Program-made: the position numbers and the translations under genes
Notes under the pieces: generated by a model
What the model saw: only the letters and a program-made list of their open reading frames with translations
Database searches by the model: none
What the model was told of the DNA's origin: nothing
Shown: positions 7,533 through 16,065 of the stretch, in pieces
Layout of the letters: each line of letters opens with the position of its first letter
How positions within the stretch are numbered: the first letter of the stretch is position 1
Source: Bog-159 sp963818855
GTDB taxonomy: Bacteria > Acidobacteriota > Terriglobia > Bryobacterales > Bryobacteraceae
Assembly: GCA_963818855.1 (NCBI GenBank)
Contig: CAWFUH010000008.1
Span: forward strand, 774,539 to 838,538
Direction: 5' to 3'
Length of the DNA: 64,000 bases

Positions 7533-9734
7533 TCAGTTCGGCGGCGGGGCAAGCTCGATCTTGAATACTACCCCGTTGCCGCCGTTCCCGCCGGCGATGG
7601 TTGTGCCGTAGAGGTTGCCGGCAGGGTCGAGGCTTAAGCCGGACGAGGGGAAATCTCCATCGGCGCCACCCGTGAAGTAGTGGAGTATTGTGAAATTGCC
7701 GGTGGCGTCCAGTTCGTATACGGAGCCGGAACCGTTGCCGCCAGTGCCGTATAGGTTGCCTCCCGCGTCGCGCACCACACCACAATTGCATCCCGCCTCG
7801 AACGGGAGATTGTAGAGCTCCATCAACGTACCGGCCGCATCCAATTCGTACAGATAGTAGCCGGCAACCCCGTAGAAGTTGCCGGCCGAATCGCGGACTA
7901 TACCGGTAGAAGGTACGCTCTCTGTGAAGCTGTACAAGACCGTCTCCTGGCCAGAGACGTCCACCTCGAACAACGTGCCCGCCTCCCCCATGCCGCCGCT
8001 GTCCGTCGTACCGTACAAGTTACCCTCCGCATCGCGGACCACCCCGCCAAAGGGATAGCACCCGTCAGAAGCTCCCGTGAAACCGTACAGCACGGTGTAA
8101 TTCCCAGCGGCATCAAGCTTGTACACCGAACTGCCAATGCAGTTTCTGTCGCCCCCGGTAGTCCCGTAAAGATTGCCAGCCGAATCGCGGATCACACCTG
8201 ACGATGGATATACGTCACCTGTGCCCGTGAATCTGTGCAGCACCGTATAAGTACCTGCCGCGTCGAGTTTGAAAACGACTCCGCCGGGTTTGAGGGGGGC
8301 GCCGGCAGTCCCGTAGAGGTTGCCTGCCGCATCCCGGATGACACCATAATAGGGCTGGCCGCCGCCGTTGCCACCCGTGAACCGGTGCAGCACGGAATAG
8401 ACCCCGTTCGCAGCGATTTTGAATATGACTCCCTGGTCGGACCCGCCGCCGAATGTCGCCGTTCCGAACAGGTTTCCCGCCTCATCGCGGATTACACCGC
8501 CGGATGGGTCTATCCCGTCCGTAGCATCGGTGAAACTGCACAGCACGGTCTCCTGGCCCGTTGTGTCCCACTTGTACACAACGCCGTTGCCGAAGTCCTG
8601 GTGGGCCCCTCCGTAGACAGTGGTTCCGTACAGATTTCCCGCCGCATCGCGGATTACGCCCGAGTAAGGGTTGGAACCGTTCGCGCCCCCGGTGAAGTCG
8701 AACCGCGAAACCAAATGGCTCGCAGGATCCAGCTTGAAGACGAAACCGTTGCCATAGTTGTTTAAATCACTGTAAGTTCCGTAAAGGTTGCCGGACGAAT
8801 CCAGGATCACGCCACTGTCGGCCGATCCGAAGGAAGCGGGGAAGTCGTAGATCACGTTCTCGTGGCCCGTCGCATCCAGCCTGAATACCACGCCTCCCCC
8901 ATCCACGCCTCCCAATTGGGTAGTTCCAAAAAGATTGCCGCCGGGGTCGAGGGCTAAGCCCGCACCGGGCCAACCGCCGTCGTTCTTGCCGGAAAACCAG
9001 TGCAGCACAGTTTCGTGGCCCGCGGCATCCAGCTTGAAAACAACGCCATCGCCAAAGGCGCCGCGCTGGTTGCCGCCATTGAGGGTCGTGCCGTAAAGGT
9101 TGCCGGCCGGATCGAGGACCAAACCTGCGAGCGGCGTACAGCCGTCGGCGCCGCCCGTGAAGGTGTATAGCACGGTTTCATGGTGGGCCGCGTCCAGCTT
9201 GAAGACGGTGCCCGCGTTTGCGCTGCCGCCGGCCGAGGTGGTCCCGTAAAGATTGCCGGCCGCGTCGAAGATCAAGCCGGCTTTGGGGTTGGCGCCGTCA
9301 CTCCCTCCCAGGAAGCTGTACAGCACGGTTTCCTGGCCGCCGGCGTCCAGTTCATATACCACGCCCAGGTTCGCAGCGCCGCCCTGGTAGGTGGTTCCGT
9401 AAAGGTTGCCGGCCGTGTCGAAGATCACGCTCGCATACGGGACCGCTCCGTCCGCCCCGCCTGTAAAGTTGTGGAGGACGGTCTCCTGCCGCGCTGTGTC
9501 CAACTTGAAAATGACGCCCAGGTCTGCGGTGCCGCCCGCGGAAGTGGTGCCGTAAAAATTGCCGGCCGCGTCTGCGATTATCCCGGCATAGGGGTTCGCC
9601 CCGCGCAAGCCTCCAAAATTGTGCAGCACGGTTTCGGTGGCAGGCGAAGTCTGCCCCCCGGCTGGCGGGAGGCTGATTGCTGATAGTGCGGTGGCGAGGA
9701 GCAGGCAGTGGGAAAACACGGTGATGTTGGACAT
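7533..9734 (-). CDS. large secreted GloVer-repeat protein (about 14 repeats)
   Basis: Starting at the ATG at 9732-9734, the 733-residue product has a signal peptide (SHCLLLATALSAISLPPAGG) and about 14 GloVer-type repeats. Their core is ETVLHNFTGG.DG..P..G(V/I)I.D.AGNLYGTT..GG....GVVFKLDA.G. Unlike the paralogue at 2176-3402, most repeats lack the paired cysteines, and two or three near the C-terminus are shortened. The family is thought to form extracellular beta-propeller-like structures. No anchor, sorting tail or catalytic domain is visible. An alternative in-frame start lies 11 codons upstream. Confidence 0.85.
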   Translation of the reverse strand: MSNITVFSHCLLLATALSAISLPPAGGQTSPATETVLHNFGGLRGANPYAGIIADAAGNFYGTTSAGGTADLGVIFKLDTARQETVLHNFTGGADGAVPYASVIFDTAGNLYGTTYQGGAANLGVVYELDAGGQETVLYSFLGGSDGANPKAGLIFDAAGNLYGTTSAGGSANAGTVFKLDAAHHETVLYTFTGGADGCTPLAGLVLDPAGNLYGTTLNGGNQRGAFGDGVVFKLDAAGHETVLHWFSGKNDGGWPGAGLALDPGGNLFGTTQLGGVDGGGVVFRLDATGHENVIYDFPASFGSADSGVILDSSGNLYGTYSDLNNYGNGFVFKLDPASHLVSRFDFTGGANGSNPYSGVIRDAAGNLYGTTVYGGAHQDFGNGVVYKWDTTGQETVLCSFTDATDGIDPSGGVIRDEAGNLFGTATFGGGSDQGVIFKIAANGVYSVLHRFTGGNGGGQPYYGVIRDAAGNLYGTAGAPLKPGGVVFKLDAAGTYTVLHRFTGTGDVYPSSGVIRDSAGNLYGTTGGDRNCIGSSVYKLDAAGNYTVLYGFTGASDGCYPFGGVVRDAEGNLYGTTDSGGMGEAGTLFEVDVSGQETVLYSFTESVPSTGIVRDSAGNFYGVAGYYLYELDAAGTLMELYNLPFEAGCNCGVVRDAGGNLYGTGGNGSGSVYELDATGNFTILHYFTGGADGDFPSSGLSLDPAGNLYGTTIAGGNGGNGVVFKIELAPPPN

Positions 9735-9844
9735 TTTTCGAAGTCCCGAATGCCGAGGATTGTACAACTGTTTGCCGGCGACGAACTGCGATTGTTGCGA
9801 TTTGCGGTACTGGGCTGGGAGCCCGCCCCCCGTCGCGCGCGGTT

Positions 9845-9975
9845 AGGCCACGTCGATCTCGAAGGCTTTCGTCATACGATCTCGGGTTTCCTCGAGCGTC
9901 CGCCCCGTGGCCACACAGCCGGGCAGATCTGGCGCTTAGGCCCCATAGCCGGTCGTCGATTTTCAAACAGAACCA
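9845..9975 (-). pseudogene. HicB-type antitoxin remnant
   Basis: On the minus strand the C-terminal half of a HicB-like protein can be read: TTGYGA, a TAA where Tyr is expected, then PDLPGCVATGRTLEETRDRM and TKAFEIDVA followed by a stop. HicB proteins have YGAYVPDLPGC at this place. Upstream the frame also slips by one base. No HicA partner (small, with a conserved His) is visible beside it. Confidence 0.72.
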
Positions 9976-10048
9976 ACGACGTCGCGAATCTTCAGAGCCT
10001 GGGCGTCCGGGCATGGGGCACTCCTCTGTCCATACGGCGCACGATTTT

Positions 10049-10091
10049 GGCGGGTCTGGAGACCCGCCGCAGGCGTGGACGCCTGCCCCAC
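10049..10091. repeat. dispersed GTGGGGCAG-type hairpin repeat
   Basis: Two adjoining stems: GGCGGGTCT-GGAGACCCGCC and CAGGCGTGG-ACGCCTG, ending CCCCAC. Related units occur at 24942-24987, 28336-28372 and 36842-36886. All carry GTGGGGCAG on one strand next to short stems, and all are intergenic, like REP elements. Confidence 0.65.
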
Positions 10092-10163
10092 GAGCGGGCC
10101 AATGCGGTAGAATCACGGTATCCGGACCTGTTGCGCCACTGACTAGCAGGTCTGAATATCCCG

Positions 10164-12035
10164 ATGACCGTGCCGACGATGACGAATCGCGCCGAAGAGT
10201 TCCGCGAGCAGCTCACGCGCCGCGCGATGGTGGCCGACGGCGCCATGGGCACGATGCTCTACGCGCGCGGCGTCTTTATCAACCGCTGCTTTGACGAGCT
10301 GAACCTGTCCGCGCCAGACATGGTGCGGCAGATCCATCAGGAATATGTCAAGGCCGGCGCGGAGATCCTCGAAACCAACACCTTTGGCGCCAGCCGTATG
10401 CGCCTGGCGGCGTTCGGACTGGCCGAAAAGCTGCGCGAGATCAACCACGCCGGTGTGCGCCTGGCGCGGGAAGCGGCACGCGAGCATGCCTATGTCGCGG
10501 GCGCCATCGGGCCATTGGGCGCGCATATCGAGCCGTTGGGCCCGACTTCCTTCGCCGAAGCGCGCGCGATTTTCCGCGAGCAGGTGGCAGAACTGCTGGA
10601 TGCCGGCGTGGACCTGCTGATTCTCGAAACATTCGGCAATCTGGACGAAATGCGCGAAGCGCTATTCGCCGCGCGCGAGGCGGCCGGCCCGGACATGACC
10701 ATCGTGGCGCAGGTGACCATCGACGACAACGGGAACCTCCCGGAAGGTACGGAGACGGAGGAGTTCACGCGGTGCCTGGATGAGTGGCCCGCGGATGTGA
10801 TCGGCGTCAACTGCTCGGTAGGCCCGAAGACCACCCTCGAAACCGTCGAACACATGATGCAGTTCTCGGCCAAGCCCATCAGCGCCATGCCCAACGCGGG
10901 CGTGCCGGTGCGCGTGGAGGGCCGCAACCTTTATCTGTGCTCACCCGAATATATGGCGCAGTACGCGCGGCGGCTGCTGTGGGCCGGCGTGCGCATCGTC
11001 GGCGGATGCTGCGGTACGACTCCGGAACACATCAAGCTGATCCACGCCGAGGCGCGTTCGCTGCAGCCCTTGCAGAAAAAGCTGGGCGTAACGGTGGACG
11101 AGCCCAAGGCCAAAGCGCAGGCGCTGCCGAAAGTGCCCGTCGCCGAAAAATCGCGATTGGGCGCCAAGCTGGCCGCGGGAAAGTTTGTCTCGTTCGTCGA
11201 GATTCTGCCGCCGCGCGGCGTGGATGCGTCTAAAGAGATCGCGGGCGCGAAGCTGTGCGCAGCGCAGGGCATCGACTGCATCAATGTGCCGGATGGGCCC
11301 CGCGCCAGCGCGCGTATGAGCGCGCAGGTCACTTGCCAGCTCATTCAACAACAGGCCGGCATCGAAGCCGTGAATCATTTTTGCTGCCGCGACCGCAACA
11401 TTCTGAGCATCCAATCGGAGCTGCTGGGCGCGCACTGCGCGGGCGTGCGCAACCTGATCTGCATTACCGGCGATCCGCCGCGCATGGGCAGCTATCCGGA
11501 TGCCACGGCGGTATTCGACGTGGACGCCATCGGGCTGGTGAACATCGCCAACAACCTGAACCATGGGCTGGATATCGGCGGCAATGCCATGGGGTCGCAG
11601 ACCGCGCTGCTGATCGGGGTGGGCGTGAATCCGGGCGCTTTGAACATGGACGAGGAGATCCGCCGCTTCGAGTGGAAAGTTCAGGCGGGCGCCGAGTATG
11701 TGGTGACGCAGCCGGTTTTTGATCTGGCCTTGTTGGAGGAGTTTCTGCGGCGCACCGAACATGTGAAGATTCCGGTGATCTGCGGCATCTGGCCGCTGAC
11801 CAGTTTTCGCAACGCCGAATTCATGGTGAACGAACTGCGCGTGCCCGTGCCGGAATGTTACATGGAGCGCATGCGGCAGGTGGATAACGCCGAAAAGGCG
11901 CGCCAGGAAGGCGTGGCCATCGCGCGCGAGATGGTGATGCGGGTGCGGACCATGGTGCAGGGCGTGCAGTTGAGCGCGCCTTTCGGGCGATACCAGATGG
12001 CTCTCGACGTCGCGGAAGCGCTTGGGCCGCGCTAG
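10164..12035 (+). CDS. homocysteine S-methyltransferase / methylenetetrahydrofolate reductase fusion
   Basis: The 623-residue protein joins two enzymes of methionine synthesis. Residues ~8-295 are a homocysteine methyltransferase barrel: VADGAMGTMLYARG near the start, ETNTFGAS, and the zinc ligands in VGVNCSVGP-type IGVNCS and GGCCGTTPEH. Residues ~330-620 are a MetF-type 5,10-methylene-THF reductase (FVSFVEILPPRGVD, NLICITGDPPRMG, EYVVTQPVFD). The arrangement matches the YitJ-like bifunctional proteins known from Bacillus. It would make 5-methyl-THF and move methyl groups to homocysteine, but no cobalamin-binding domain is present, so the methyl donor of the first half is uncertain. The YrdC gene follows after 15 bases and may be co-transcribed. 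Confidence 0.93.
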   Translation: MTVPTMTNRAEEFREQLTRRAMVADGAMGTMLYARGVFINRCFDELNLSAPDMVRQIHQEYVKAGAEILETNTFGASRMRLAAFGLAEKLREINHAGVRLAREAAREHAYVAGAIGPLGAHIEPLGPTSFAEARAIFREQVAELLDAGVDLLILETFGNLDEMREALFAAREAAGPDMTIVAQVTIDDNGNLPEGTETEEFTRCLDEWPADVIGVNCSVGPKTTLETVEHMMQFSAKPISAMPNAGVPVRVEGRNLYLCSPEYMAQYARRLLWAGVRIVGGCCGTTPEHIKLIHAEARSLQPLQKKLGVTVDEPKAKAQALPKVPVAEKSRLGAKLAAGKFVSFVEILPPRGVDASKEIAGAKLCAAQGIDCINVPDGPRASARMSAQVTCQLIQQQAGIEAVNHFCCRDRNILSIQSELLGAHCAGVRNLICITGDPPRMGSYPDATAVFDVDAIGLVNIANNLNHGLDIGGNAMGSQTALLIGVGVNPGALNMDEEIRRFEWKVQAGAEYVVTQPVFDLALLEEFLRRTEHVKIPVICGIWPLTSFRNAEFMVNELRVPVPECYMERMRQVDNAEKARQEGVAIAREMVMRVRTMVQGVQLSAPFGRYQMALDVAEALGPR

Positions 12036-12050
12036 GAAATTGCGAAGCGT

Positions 12051-12689
12051 ATGGCAACTGATCTCGTGGAAGTCGACGCGGAACAGCCGGAGCCGGAAGC
12101 GATCGAGCGCGCCGCAGCAGCCATTCGGCGCGGGGAAGTGGTGGCCATCCCCACCGAGGCACTGTACGCGCTGGTGGCCGATCCGTTCAACCTGGGCGCG
12201 GTGGCCGGCGTATTCCGGGCCAAGGGCCGCGAATTCCATCGTTCGCTGCCGCTGCTGGTGGCTGACGCGATCGCGGCCGAGGATCTGGCCGCGGAGTTGA
12301 ACAACCGCTTTTTCATTCTGGCGCGGCGTTTCTGGCCGGGGCCGCTGACCATTATCGTGGCCGCCTCGGCCCGGGTGCCTCTGAAAGTGACCGGCAATAC
12401 CGGCCGCCTGGCGCTGCGGCATTCCCGCTCCGCGATTGCCAACGCGCTGATAGCGGCCATGAACCAGCCGCTCATCTCGACCAGCGCGAATATCTCCGGC
12501 TCGCCCACCTGCCGCAGCGGCATCCAGGTTTTCGGCACCATGGACGGGCGCGTGGACCTGGTGCTGGACGGCGGAATGTGCTCCGGTCCCGGCGCCACCA
12601 CCGTGGATATCACGGAGCCGTATTGGAAGATTATCCGCGAGGGGGCCATCGAGGAGAAAGAGATCGCCGAGACGCTGCAGGCTACGTAA
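12051..12689 (+). CDS. YrdC/Sua5-family L-threonylcarbamoyladenylate synthase
   Basis: A 212-residue YrdC-fold protein. Motifs include RRGEVVAIPTEALYALVADP, the KGR(E)F...PLLVAD nucleotide/bicarbonate site, RRFWPGPLTIIV, RLALRHSRS and the serine-rich LISTSANISGSP. The family makes threonylcarbamoyl-AMP for the t6A37 modification of ANN-decoding tRNAs. The length fits the single-domain YrdC/YciO group rather than two-domain Sua5, and a YciO-type paralogue is possible. It is probably translated from the same transcript as the upstream fusion gene. Confidence 0.9.
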   Translation: MATDLVEVDAEQPEPEAIERAAAAIRRGEVVAIPTEALYALVADPFNLGAVAGVFRAKGREFHRSLPLLVADAIAAEDLAAELNNRFFILARRFWPGPLTIIVAASARVPLKVTGNTGRLALRHSRSAIANALIAAMNQPLISTSANISGSPTCRSGIQVFGTMDGRVDLVLDGGMCSGPGATTVDITEPYWKIIREGAIEEKEIAETLQAT

Positions 12690-12788
12690 AGTTAGCGCGG
12701 CCCTGCGGGCTTGCGGTCGGGTGCGCCTAGGTCGTGCTCTCGTACTCCAAGCCCCTTGAAGCCTTACCTCAATCGTACGTACAATGTA

Positions 12789-13060
12789 TTAACGAATGGC
12801 CTGCGCGTTGTAGCCCTGAATGATGCCATCGGCGCCCGGCATGATCCGCGATTGCGGATCGGTGAAGTTGTACTGATCCTCGTCCTTCGGTTTCTCCTGA
12901 TCCGGTGCGCCGCGTTCGGCCGCCGCTTTCTCCCGCGCTCTGGCCTCCAATGCCCTTTGGCCTCCCGGAATCTTCTTCAGACGGGTCTCGCGGTGCCCCA
13001 GTTCTTCCGGCAGTTCGTCGCCCCGCTTGTCCTTGCCATGGCGGATATGGTTCGCGATCT
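12789..13060 (-). pseudogene. IS1182-family transposase, internal fragment
   Basis: Read leftwards, an open stretch encodes ANHIRHGKDKRGDELPEELG, a charged helix (ARALEARAREKAAAERG-like), and then DQYNFTDPQSRIMPG.DGIIQGYNAQA, ending at TAA 12789-12791. NFTDP(E/D)SRIM ... QGYNAQ is the hallmark of IS1182-type DDE transposases. Both ends are missing, and a stop interrupts the frame just upstream (HLVG*IANH). A matching N-terminal piece lies at 15731-15865 on the same strand. Confidence 0.83.
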
Positions 13061-13200
13061 ATCCGACCAGGTGGCTTTCTCCCAAAGTCTCGACCTTCAC
13101 CGGTCTGTCGTGTCACCAGAAGGGCTACGGCCTTGGAAAGACGGTTGTCACCTGGTACGCCACGGGCATACCTCCGACGACTCCTAGGTAGACAGAGCTG

Positions 13201-13881
13201 TTATTGCTTTGCGGCACTGGATCGGCCGGATCGCTTAGAGACTGCCTTCTTTGGCAATCGCGGAACAACCTGAACGCCCGCCCAAAGCGTAGCGATCGTT
13301 TGCTCGACCACGAGAGTCTGGTCAGGCAAGTCAGGCACAACCCCTTGTATGACCATGAGCGTGGCGAGGCCGAAGATCGTGTACCACCAGGTGTGGGCTA
13401 CCACTATGTCATCTCTACTTGGCAATCCTTCATCCTTGGCAACATCAAAAAACAGCTGTACGAAACGTTGGAACAAAGGCGTGCCAATGTCGTTGATATA
13501 TTGTCCAGCGCGGATGCCGTTGCGGTTCTCCGGCCCGAAGAAGACGTTGCGGAACTGCTGTGGATGGGCAGTGCAGAACTGAATCAAGCCACGTGAAGTC
13601 GCAAAAAGACGCTCTTTCGGTGCGGGATATTTAGCGGCAATCGCGTCGAAGTTCTGAATCAGCAGCCCGATCGTCTCGCTGCTCAACTCGGCAAGAATAT
13701 GCCATTTGTCAGGGAAATGCTGGTAGATCACGGCGTGCGTATAGCCGATCTCTTTAGCGATCGCGCGAAGCGTCACGGCTTCATAACCGCGATCGGCGAA
13801 CATTTTGCTGGCCGCCGCAAGAATTTCGCCCCGCAGCCTCTCCTTACGTTCTACCCGGCGACTTGGTGATGTGGATGTCAC
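13201..13881 (-). CDS. TetR/AcrR-family transcriptional regulator
   Basis: A 226-residue one-component repressor starting at GTG 13881. The N-terminal helix-turn-helix is clear: ILAAASKMFADRGYEAVTLR...AKEIGYTHAVIYQHFPDKWH. The C-terminal half (WWYTIFGLATLMVIQGVVPD) resembles the WHG-type ligand domain. It is divergent from the NmrA-like reductase at 14320 across a spacer holding two 12-base inverted copies of AACCATTGGTTG, likely operators. Its target is probably itself and the divergent reductase/DoxX pair. Confidence 0.92.
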   Translation of the reverse strand: MTSTSPSRRVERKERLRGEILAAASKMFADRGYEAVTLRAIAKEIGYTHAVIYQHFPDKWHILAELSSETIGLLIQNFDAIAAKYPAPKERLFATSRGLIQFCTAHPQQFRNVFFGPENRNGIRAGQYINDIGTPLFQRFVQLFFDVAKDEGLPSRDDIVVAHTWWYTIFGLATLMVIQGVVPDLPDQTLVVEQTIATLWAGVQVVPRLPKKAVSKRSGRSSAAKQ

Positions 13882-13932
13882 TTCACCAGTTTAATCCCCT
13901 TTTGGACATTTTGCGACCACTTGTTTACTTAT

Positions 13933-13944
13933 AACCATTGGTTG
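13933..13944. promoter_or_regulatory. candidate TetR operator, left copy
   Basis: AACCATTGGTTG contains the 11-base palindrome AACCA-T-TGGTT. It lies about 52 bases upstream of the TetR start. A further TGGTTG half-site follows at 13965-13970. The exact inverted copy is at 14235-14246. Confidence 0.55.
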
Positions 13945-13974
13945 AAGTACAATCGATGGTTTGGTGGTTGAAAC

Positions 13975-14190
13975 GTACTTCTCGACCAGCCAGCGACAGC
14001 TCAGGCTGATGCCGTAACCGGGTGCCTGGTCGTCCCGCCATCGATGTTCGAGCGGCGGCCCTTTTCGTTCTTCGTGACGTGCGGGGTGACGTTCAAGGCC
14101 CGCGCGGCGACGACAAAGTCCTTCGCATCGTAGGTCTTGTCGGCGCCGGGAACGGTCTTCCTGCTTGTCGGCGAGCATCAGCATCCGCCC
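13975..14190 (-). pseudogene. IS5-type transposase C-terminal remnant
   Basis: On the minus strand TVPGADKTYDAKDFVVAARA, LNVTPHVTKNEKGRRSNIDG and, after a frameshift, GYGISLSCRWLVEK can be read. GADK.YD...FV..LR...VTPHV..N and GY.ISL..RW.VEK are typical of the C-terminal part of IS5-group (DUF4372/DDE) transposases. The N-terminal half, catalytic residues and downstream end are missing. It lies inside the TetR/NmrA divergent promoter region. Confidence 0.78.
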
Positions 14191-14234
14191 AAACTGTGCA
14201 GCCACTGAATATTTTTCAACCACTGAATAATTTG

Positions 14235-14246
14235 CAACCAATGGTT
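14235..14246. promoter_or_regulatory. candidate TetR operator, right copy
   Basis: CAACCAATGGTT is the exact inverted copy of the site at 13933-13944. It is 74 bases upstream of the NmrA-like start codon. A CAACCA half-site lies at 14217-14222. The pair is placed symmetrically in the divergent spacer. Confidence 0.55.
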
Positions 14247-14319
14247 TTCCCAGGCCTCTAATAGTCAGGTCGCTCATTTGGATGGGCGGCCAAATACGAG
14301 GCAAAAGGAGAAAACGAGC

Positions 14320-15192
14320 ATGTTTTTAGTCATGGGCATTACTGGAAAAGTCGGGGGCGCCACCGCGCGGCATCTGCTGAAGCAAGGCAAACAGGTGCGA
14401 GCACTTGTGCGCAATCGCGAGAAAGCGGCGAAGTGGGCAGACCAAGGCGTCGAGCTGGTGGCTGGAGACTGGAACGATGCGACAGCCATAACGGCGGCGC
14501 TCAAAGGTGTTGAGGGCGCGTTTGTTATGTTGCCGGCTGTATGGGCGCCCTCGCCTGATTACGGAGAAGCAAAGGGCGTGATTGCGAACTATGTCGAGGC
14601 GCTGACCAAGGTAGTGCCACCGCGGGTGGTAGCGCTCTCTTCGATGGGCGCGAATAGAACAAGCGGGGTTGGGATTATCACGGCCTTATCCCTCTTGGAG
14701 CAAGGTTTTCGCAGCCTGCCATCTCCGGCCGCATTTGTGCGCGCAGGAGGCTTTTTCGAAAACTTTCTTTTCGGCTTACAGGCCGCCCATGGCGGAACAC
14801 TACCGGTCTTCTACAGTCCTACAAACCGGAAATCGACAATGGTCGCGTCAGACGACATCGGCGCAGAGGTGGCAACGCTTCTGACCGGGCCGGCGTGGTC
14901 AGGGCATCGCGTCATCGAGCTGGGTTCGATGGTAAGCGCGGATGAAGTGGCCGGACAATTGGGTGAAGTCCTGACACGCGACGTAAAAGCCTTTGCAGTC
15001 CCACGTGCAGGGTGGGCGGAAGCGTTCGAGCAGTTCGGCATCCCTAAGGGCCACACTGGACCTGCCGAAGAAATGTTTGAGAGCGTTAACGCGGGATGGA
15101 TGGACCTCGGAATCACGGGTACGGAGCACGTAGCGGGTACGACGTCCGCACGCGATGTGTTTGCGGCTGCACAGAACGCCGTCAAGGCGTAA
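14320..15192 (+). CDS. NmrA-like NAD(P)-binding protein
   Basis: A 290-residue atypical short-chain dehydrogenase. It starts with a Rossmann nucleotide-binding loop (MFLVMGITGKVGGATARHLL) and has AGDWND at the second strand and VVALSSMGAN at the position of the modified catalytic region. The canonical YxxxK is not evident, as in NmrA/HSCARG redox-sensing proteins and quinone reductase QOR2-like enzymes. AAAAGGAG sits ten bases before the ATG at 14320. It is divergent from TetR and followed after 16 bases by a DoxX-like membrane gene; the trio looks like a stress-response cassette. Confidence 0.85.
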   Translation: MFLVMGITGKVGGATARHLLKQGKQVRALVRNREKAAKWADQGVELVAGDWNDATAITAALKGVEGAFVMLPAVWAPSPDYGEAKGVIANYVEALTKVVPPRVVALSSMGANRTSGVGIITALSLLEQGFRSLPSPAAFVRAGGFFENFLFGLQAAHGGTLPVFYSPTNRKSTMVASDDIGAEVATLLTGPAWSGHRVIELGSMVSADEVAGQLGEVLTRDVKAFAVPRAGWAEAFEQFGIPKGHTGPAEEMFESVNAGWMDLGITGTEHVAGTTSARDVFAAAQNAVKA

Positions 15193-15208
15193 GTCCGGGG
15201 CAAGCAAT

Positions 15209-15629
15209 ATGAAAGCTGAACACACAATAGATAAACCCGCGCGGGCAGGTCGAGCAACTCAAATAGCCGCGATGGTAATAACCGGCCTTGTCGCCTTCAT
15301 CTGGGTGTACTTCGGAAGGTTATATCTAATTCGCGATCCCGACGAATGGAGGATCGCCAATCAGCAGCTCGGATACCCGCTCTATATCATTCCACTGATT
15401 GGCGTGACCCACATCCTTGGTGGCGCTGGGCCTTCTGATTCCCAATGTGCCTCGATTGACTGAGTGGGTTTATGCTGGTCTCGCGATCGATCTTTCACTC
15501 GCGTTCTATTCACATCTGAATGGCGGTGGCAGTACTTGGGATAAATTTGATCCGATTCTCGTCATGGCGTTCGTCTTTGCGTCGTATGTATTGAGACGCT
15601 GCATGCGCGCAAACAGGTGGTCGATATGA
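15209..15629 (+). pseudogene. DoxX-like membrane protein, frameshifted
   Basis: From ATG 15209 the product is a short soluble stretch, a membrane helix (IAAMVITGLVAFIWVYFGRL) and a second helix (PLYIIPLIGVTHIL). The frame then breaks near 15417 at ATCCTTGG. The next frame continues the same family pattern: LVALGLLIPNVPRLTEWVYA, SLAFYSHLNGG and PILVMAFVFASYVLRR. Removing one base restores a protein of about 139 residues with four helices, as expected for DoxX-like proteins. It is either a young pseudogene or a one-base sequence error. Confidence 0.75.
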
Positions 15630-15693
15630 AGAACACGCTCGGGCGGGTGGCCCACCCAGCTTTTTCTTAGCCAGCACCACCGCAATTGTGGTG

Positions 15694-15731
15694 CCCCATC
15701 CATGACGCAGCCTCATCGCGGCATGGGTGGG
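15694..15731. repeat. REP-like hairpin
   Basis: CCCATCCATG and CATGGGTGGG pair (nine of ten positions) around a loop of about 17 bases. The unit sits where the IS1182 fragment stops matching its family, so it marks the truncation point. Confidence 0.5.
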
Positions 15732-15865
15732 ACTGCACCACATCCATCGCCGAAAGATCGGGCTGATCGATCACGTCGCTGACGACATACGCCATATGAT
15801 TCTCCGGCAGCCACTTCCCGCAGACTCGGCGGCAGCAGCAAACGACATGAGCGTATAGTCGTTTT
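15731..15865 (-). pseudogene. IS1182-family transposase, N-terminal fragment
   Basis: Two adjacent frames together spell the usual IS1182 transposase start: LLLPPSLRE in one, then WLPENHMAYVVSDVIDQPDL and SAMD in the other. The family reads LLLPPSLREWLPE(D/N)HLAYFV.D.V..LDLS. The fragment is frameshifted once and stops at the REP-like hairpin. The internal fragment at 12789-13060 is on the same strand and in the right order to be the other part of the same gene. Confidence 0.78.
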
Positions 15866-16065
15866 AAACCGGCCAATGTTGAAACGAGGTCGTGCGGGCA
15901 ATAGGCAGAACGCGATATTCTTTTTTCGTTCGGAACTGACTTTACCTGGAGGGTGAAGGCCAGCCACCAGATCGAGACTTGGCAGCGACGGTCAGGGCCG
16001 GCCTTCACACCAGCCGTGATTCTCTTTATCGCACTGCCTGAGCCAGAAAACAAGACCGACCCGGG

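Noticed and set aside
10020..10163. SAM or cobalamin riboswitch upstream of the methyltransferase/MTHFR fusion
   Set aside because: The leader shows only the dispersed hairpin repeat; no SAM-I k-turn or B12-box sequence was found.
10941..12422. 493-codon minus-strand frame opposite the MetH/MetF fusion and the YrdC gene
   Set aside because: It has no recognisable motifs, spans two unrelated genes on the other strand and has shadow-like composition.
13882..14319. Possible CRISPR-like array because of repeated CAACCACTGAATA and TGGTTG words
   Set aside because: Only two or three short copies, no regular spacing and no spacers; operator half-sites explain them better.
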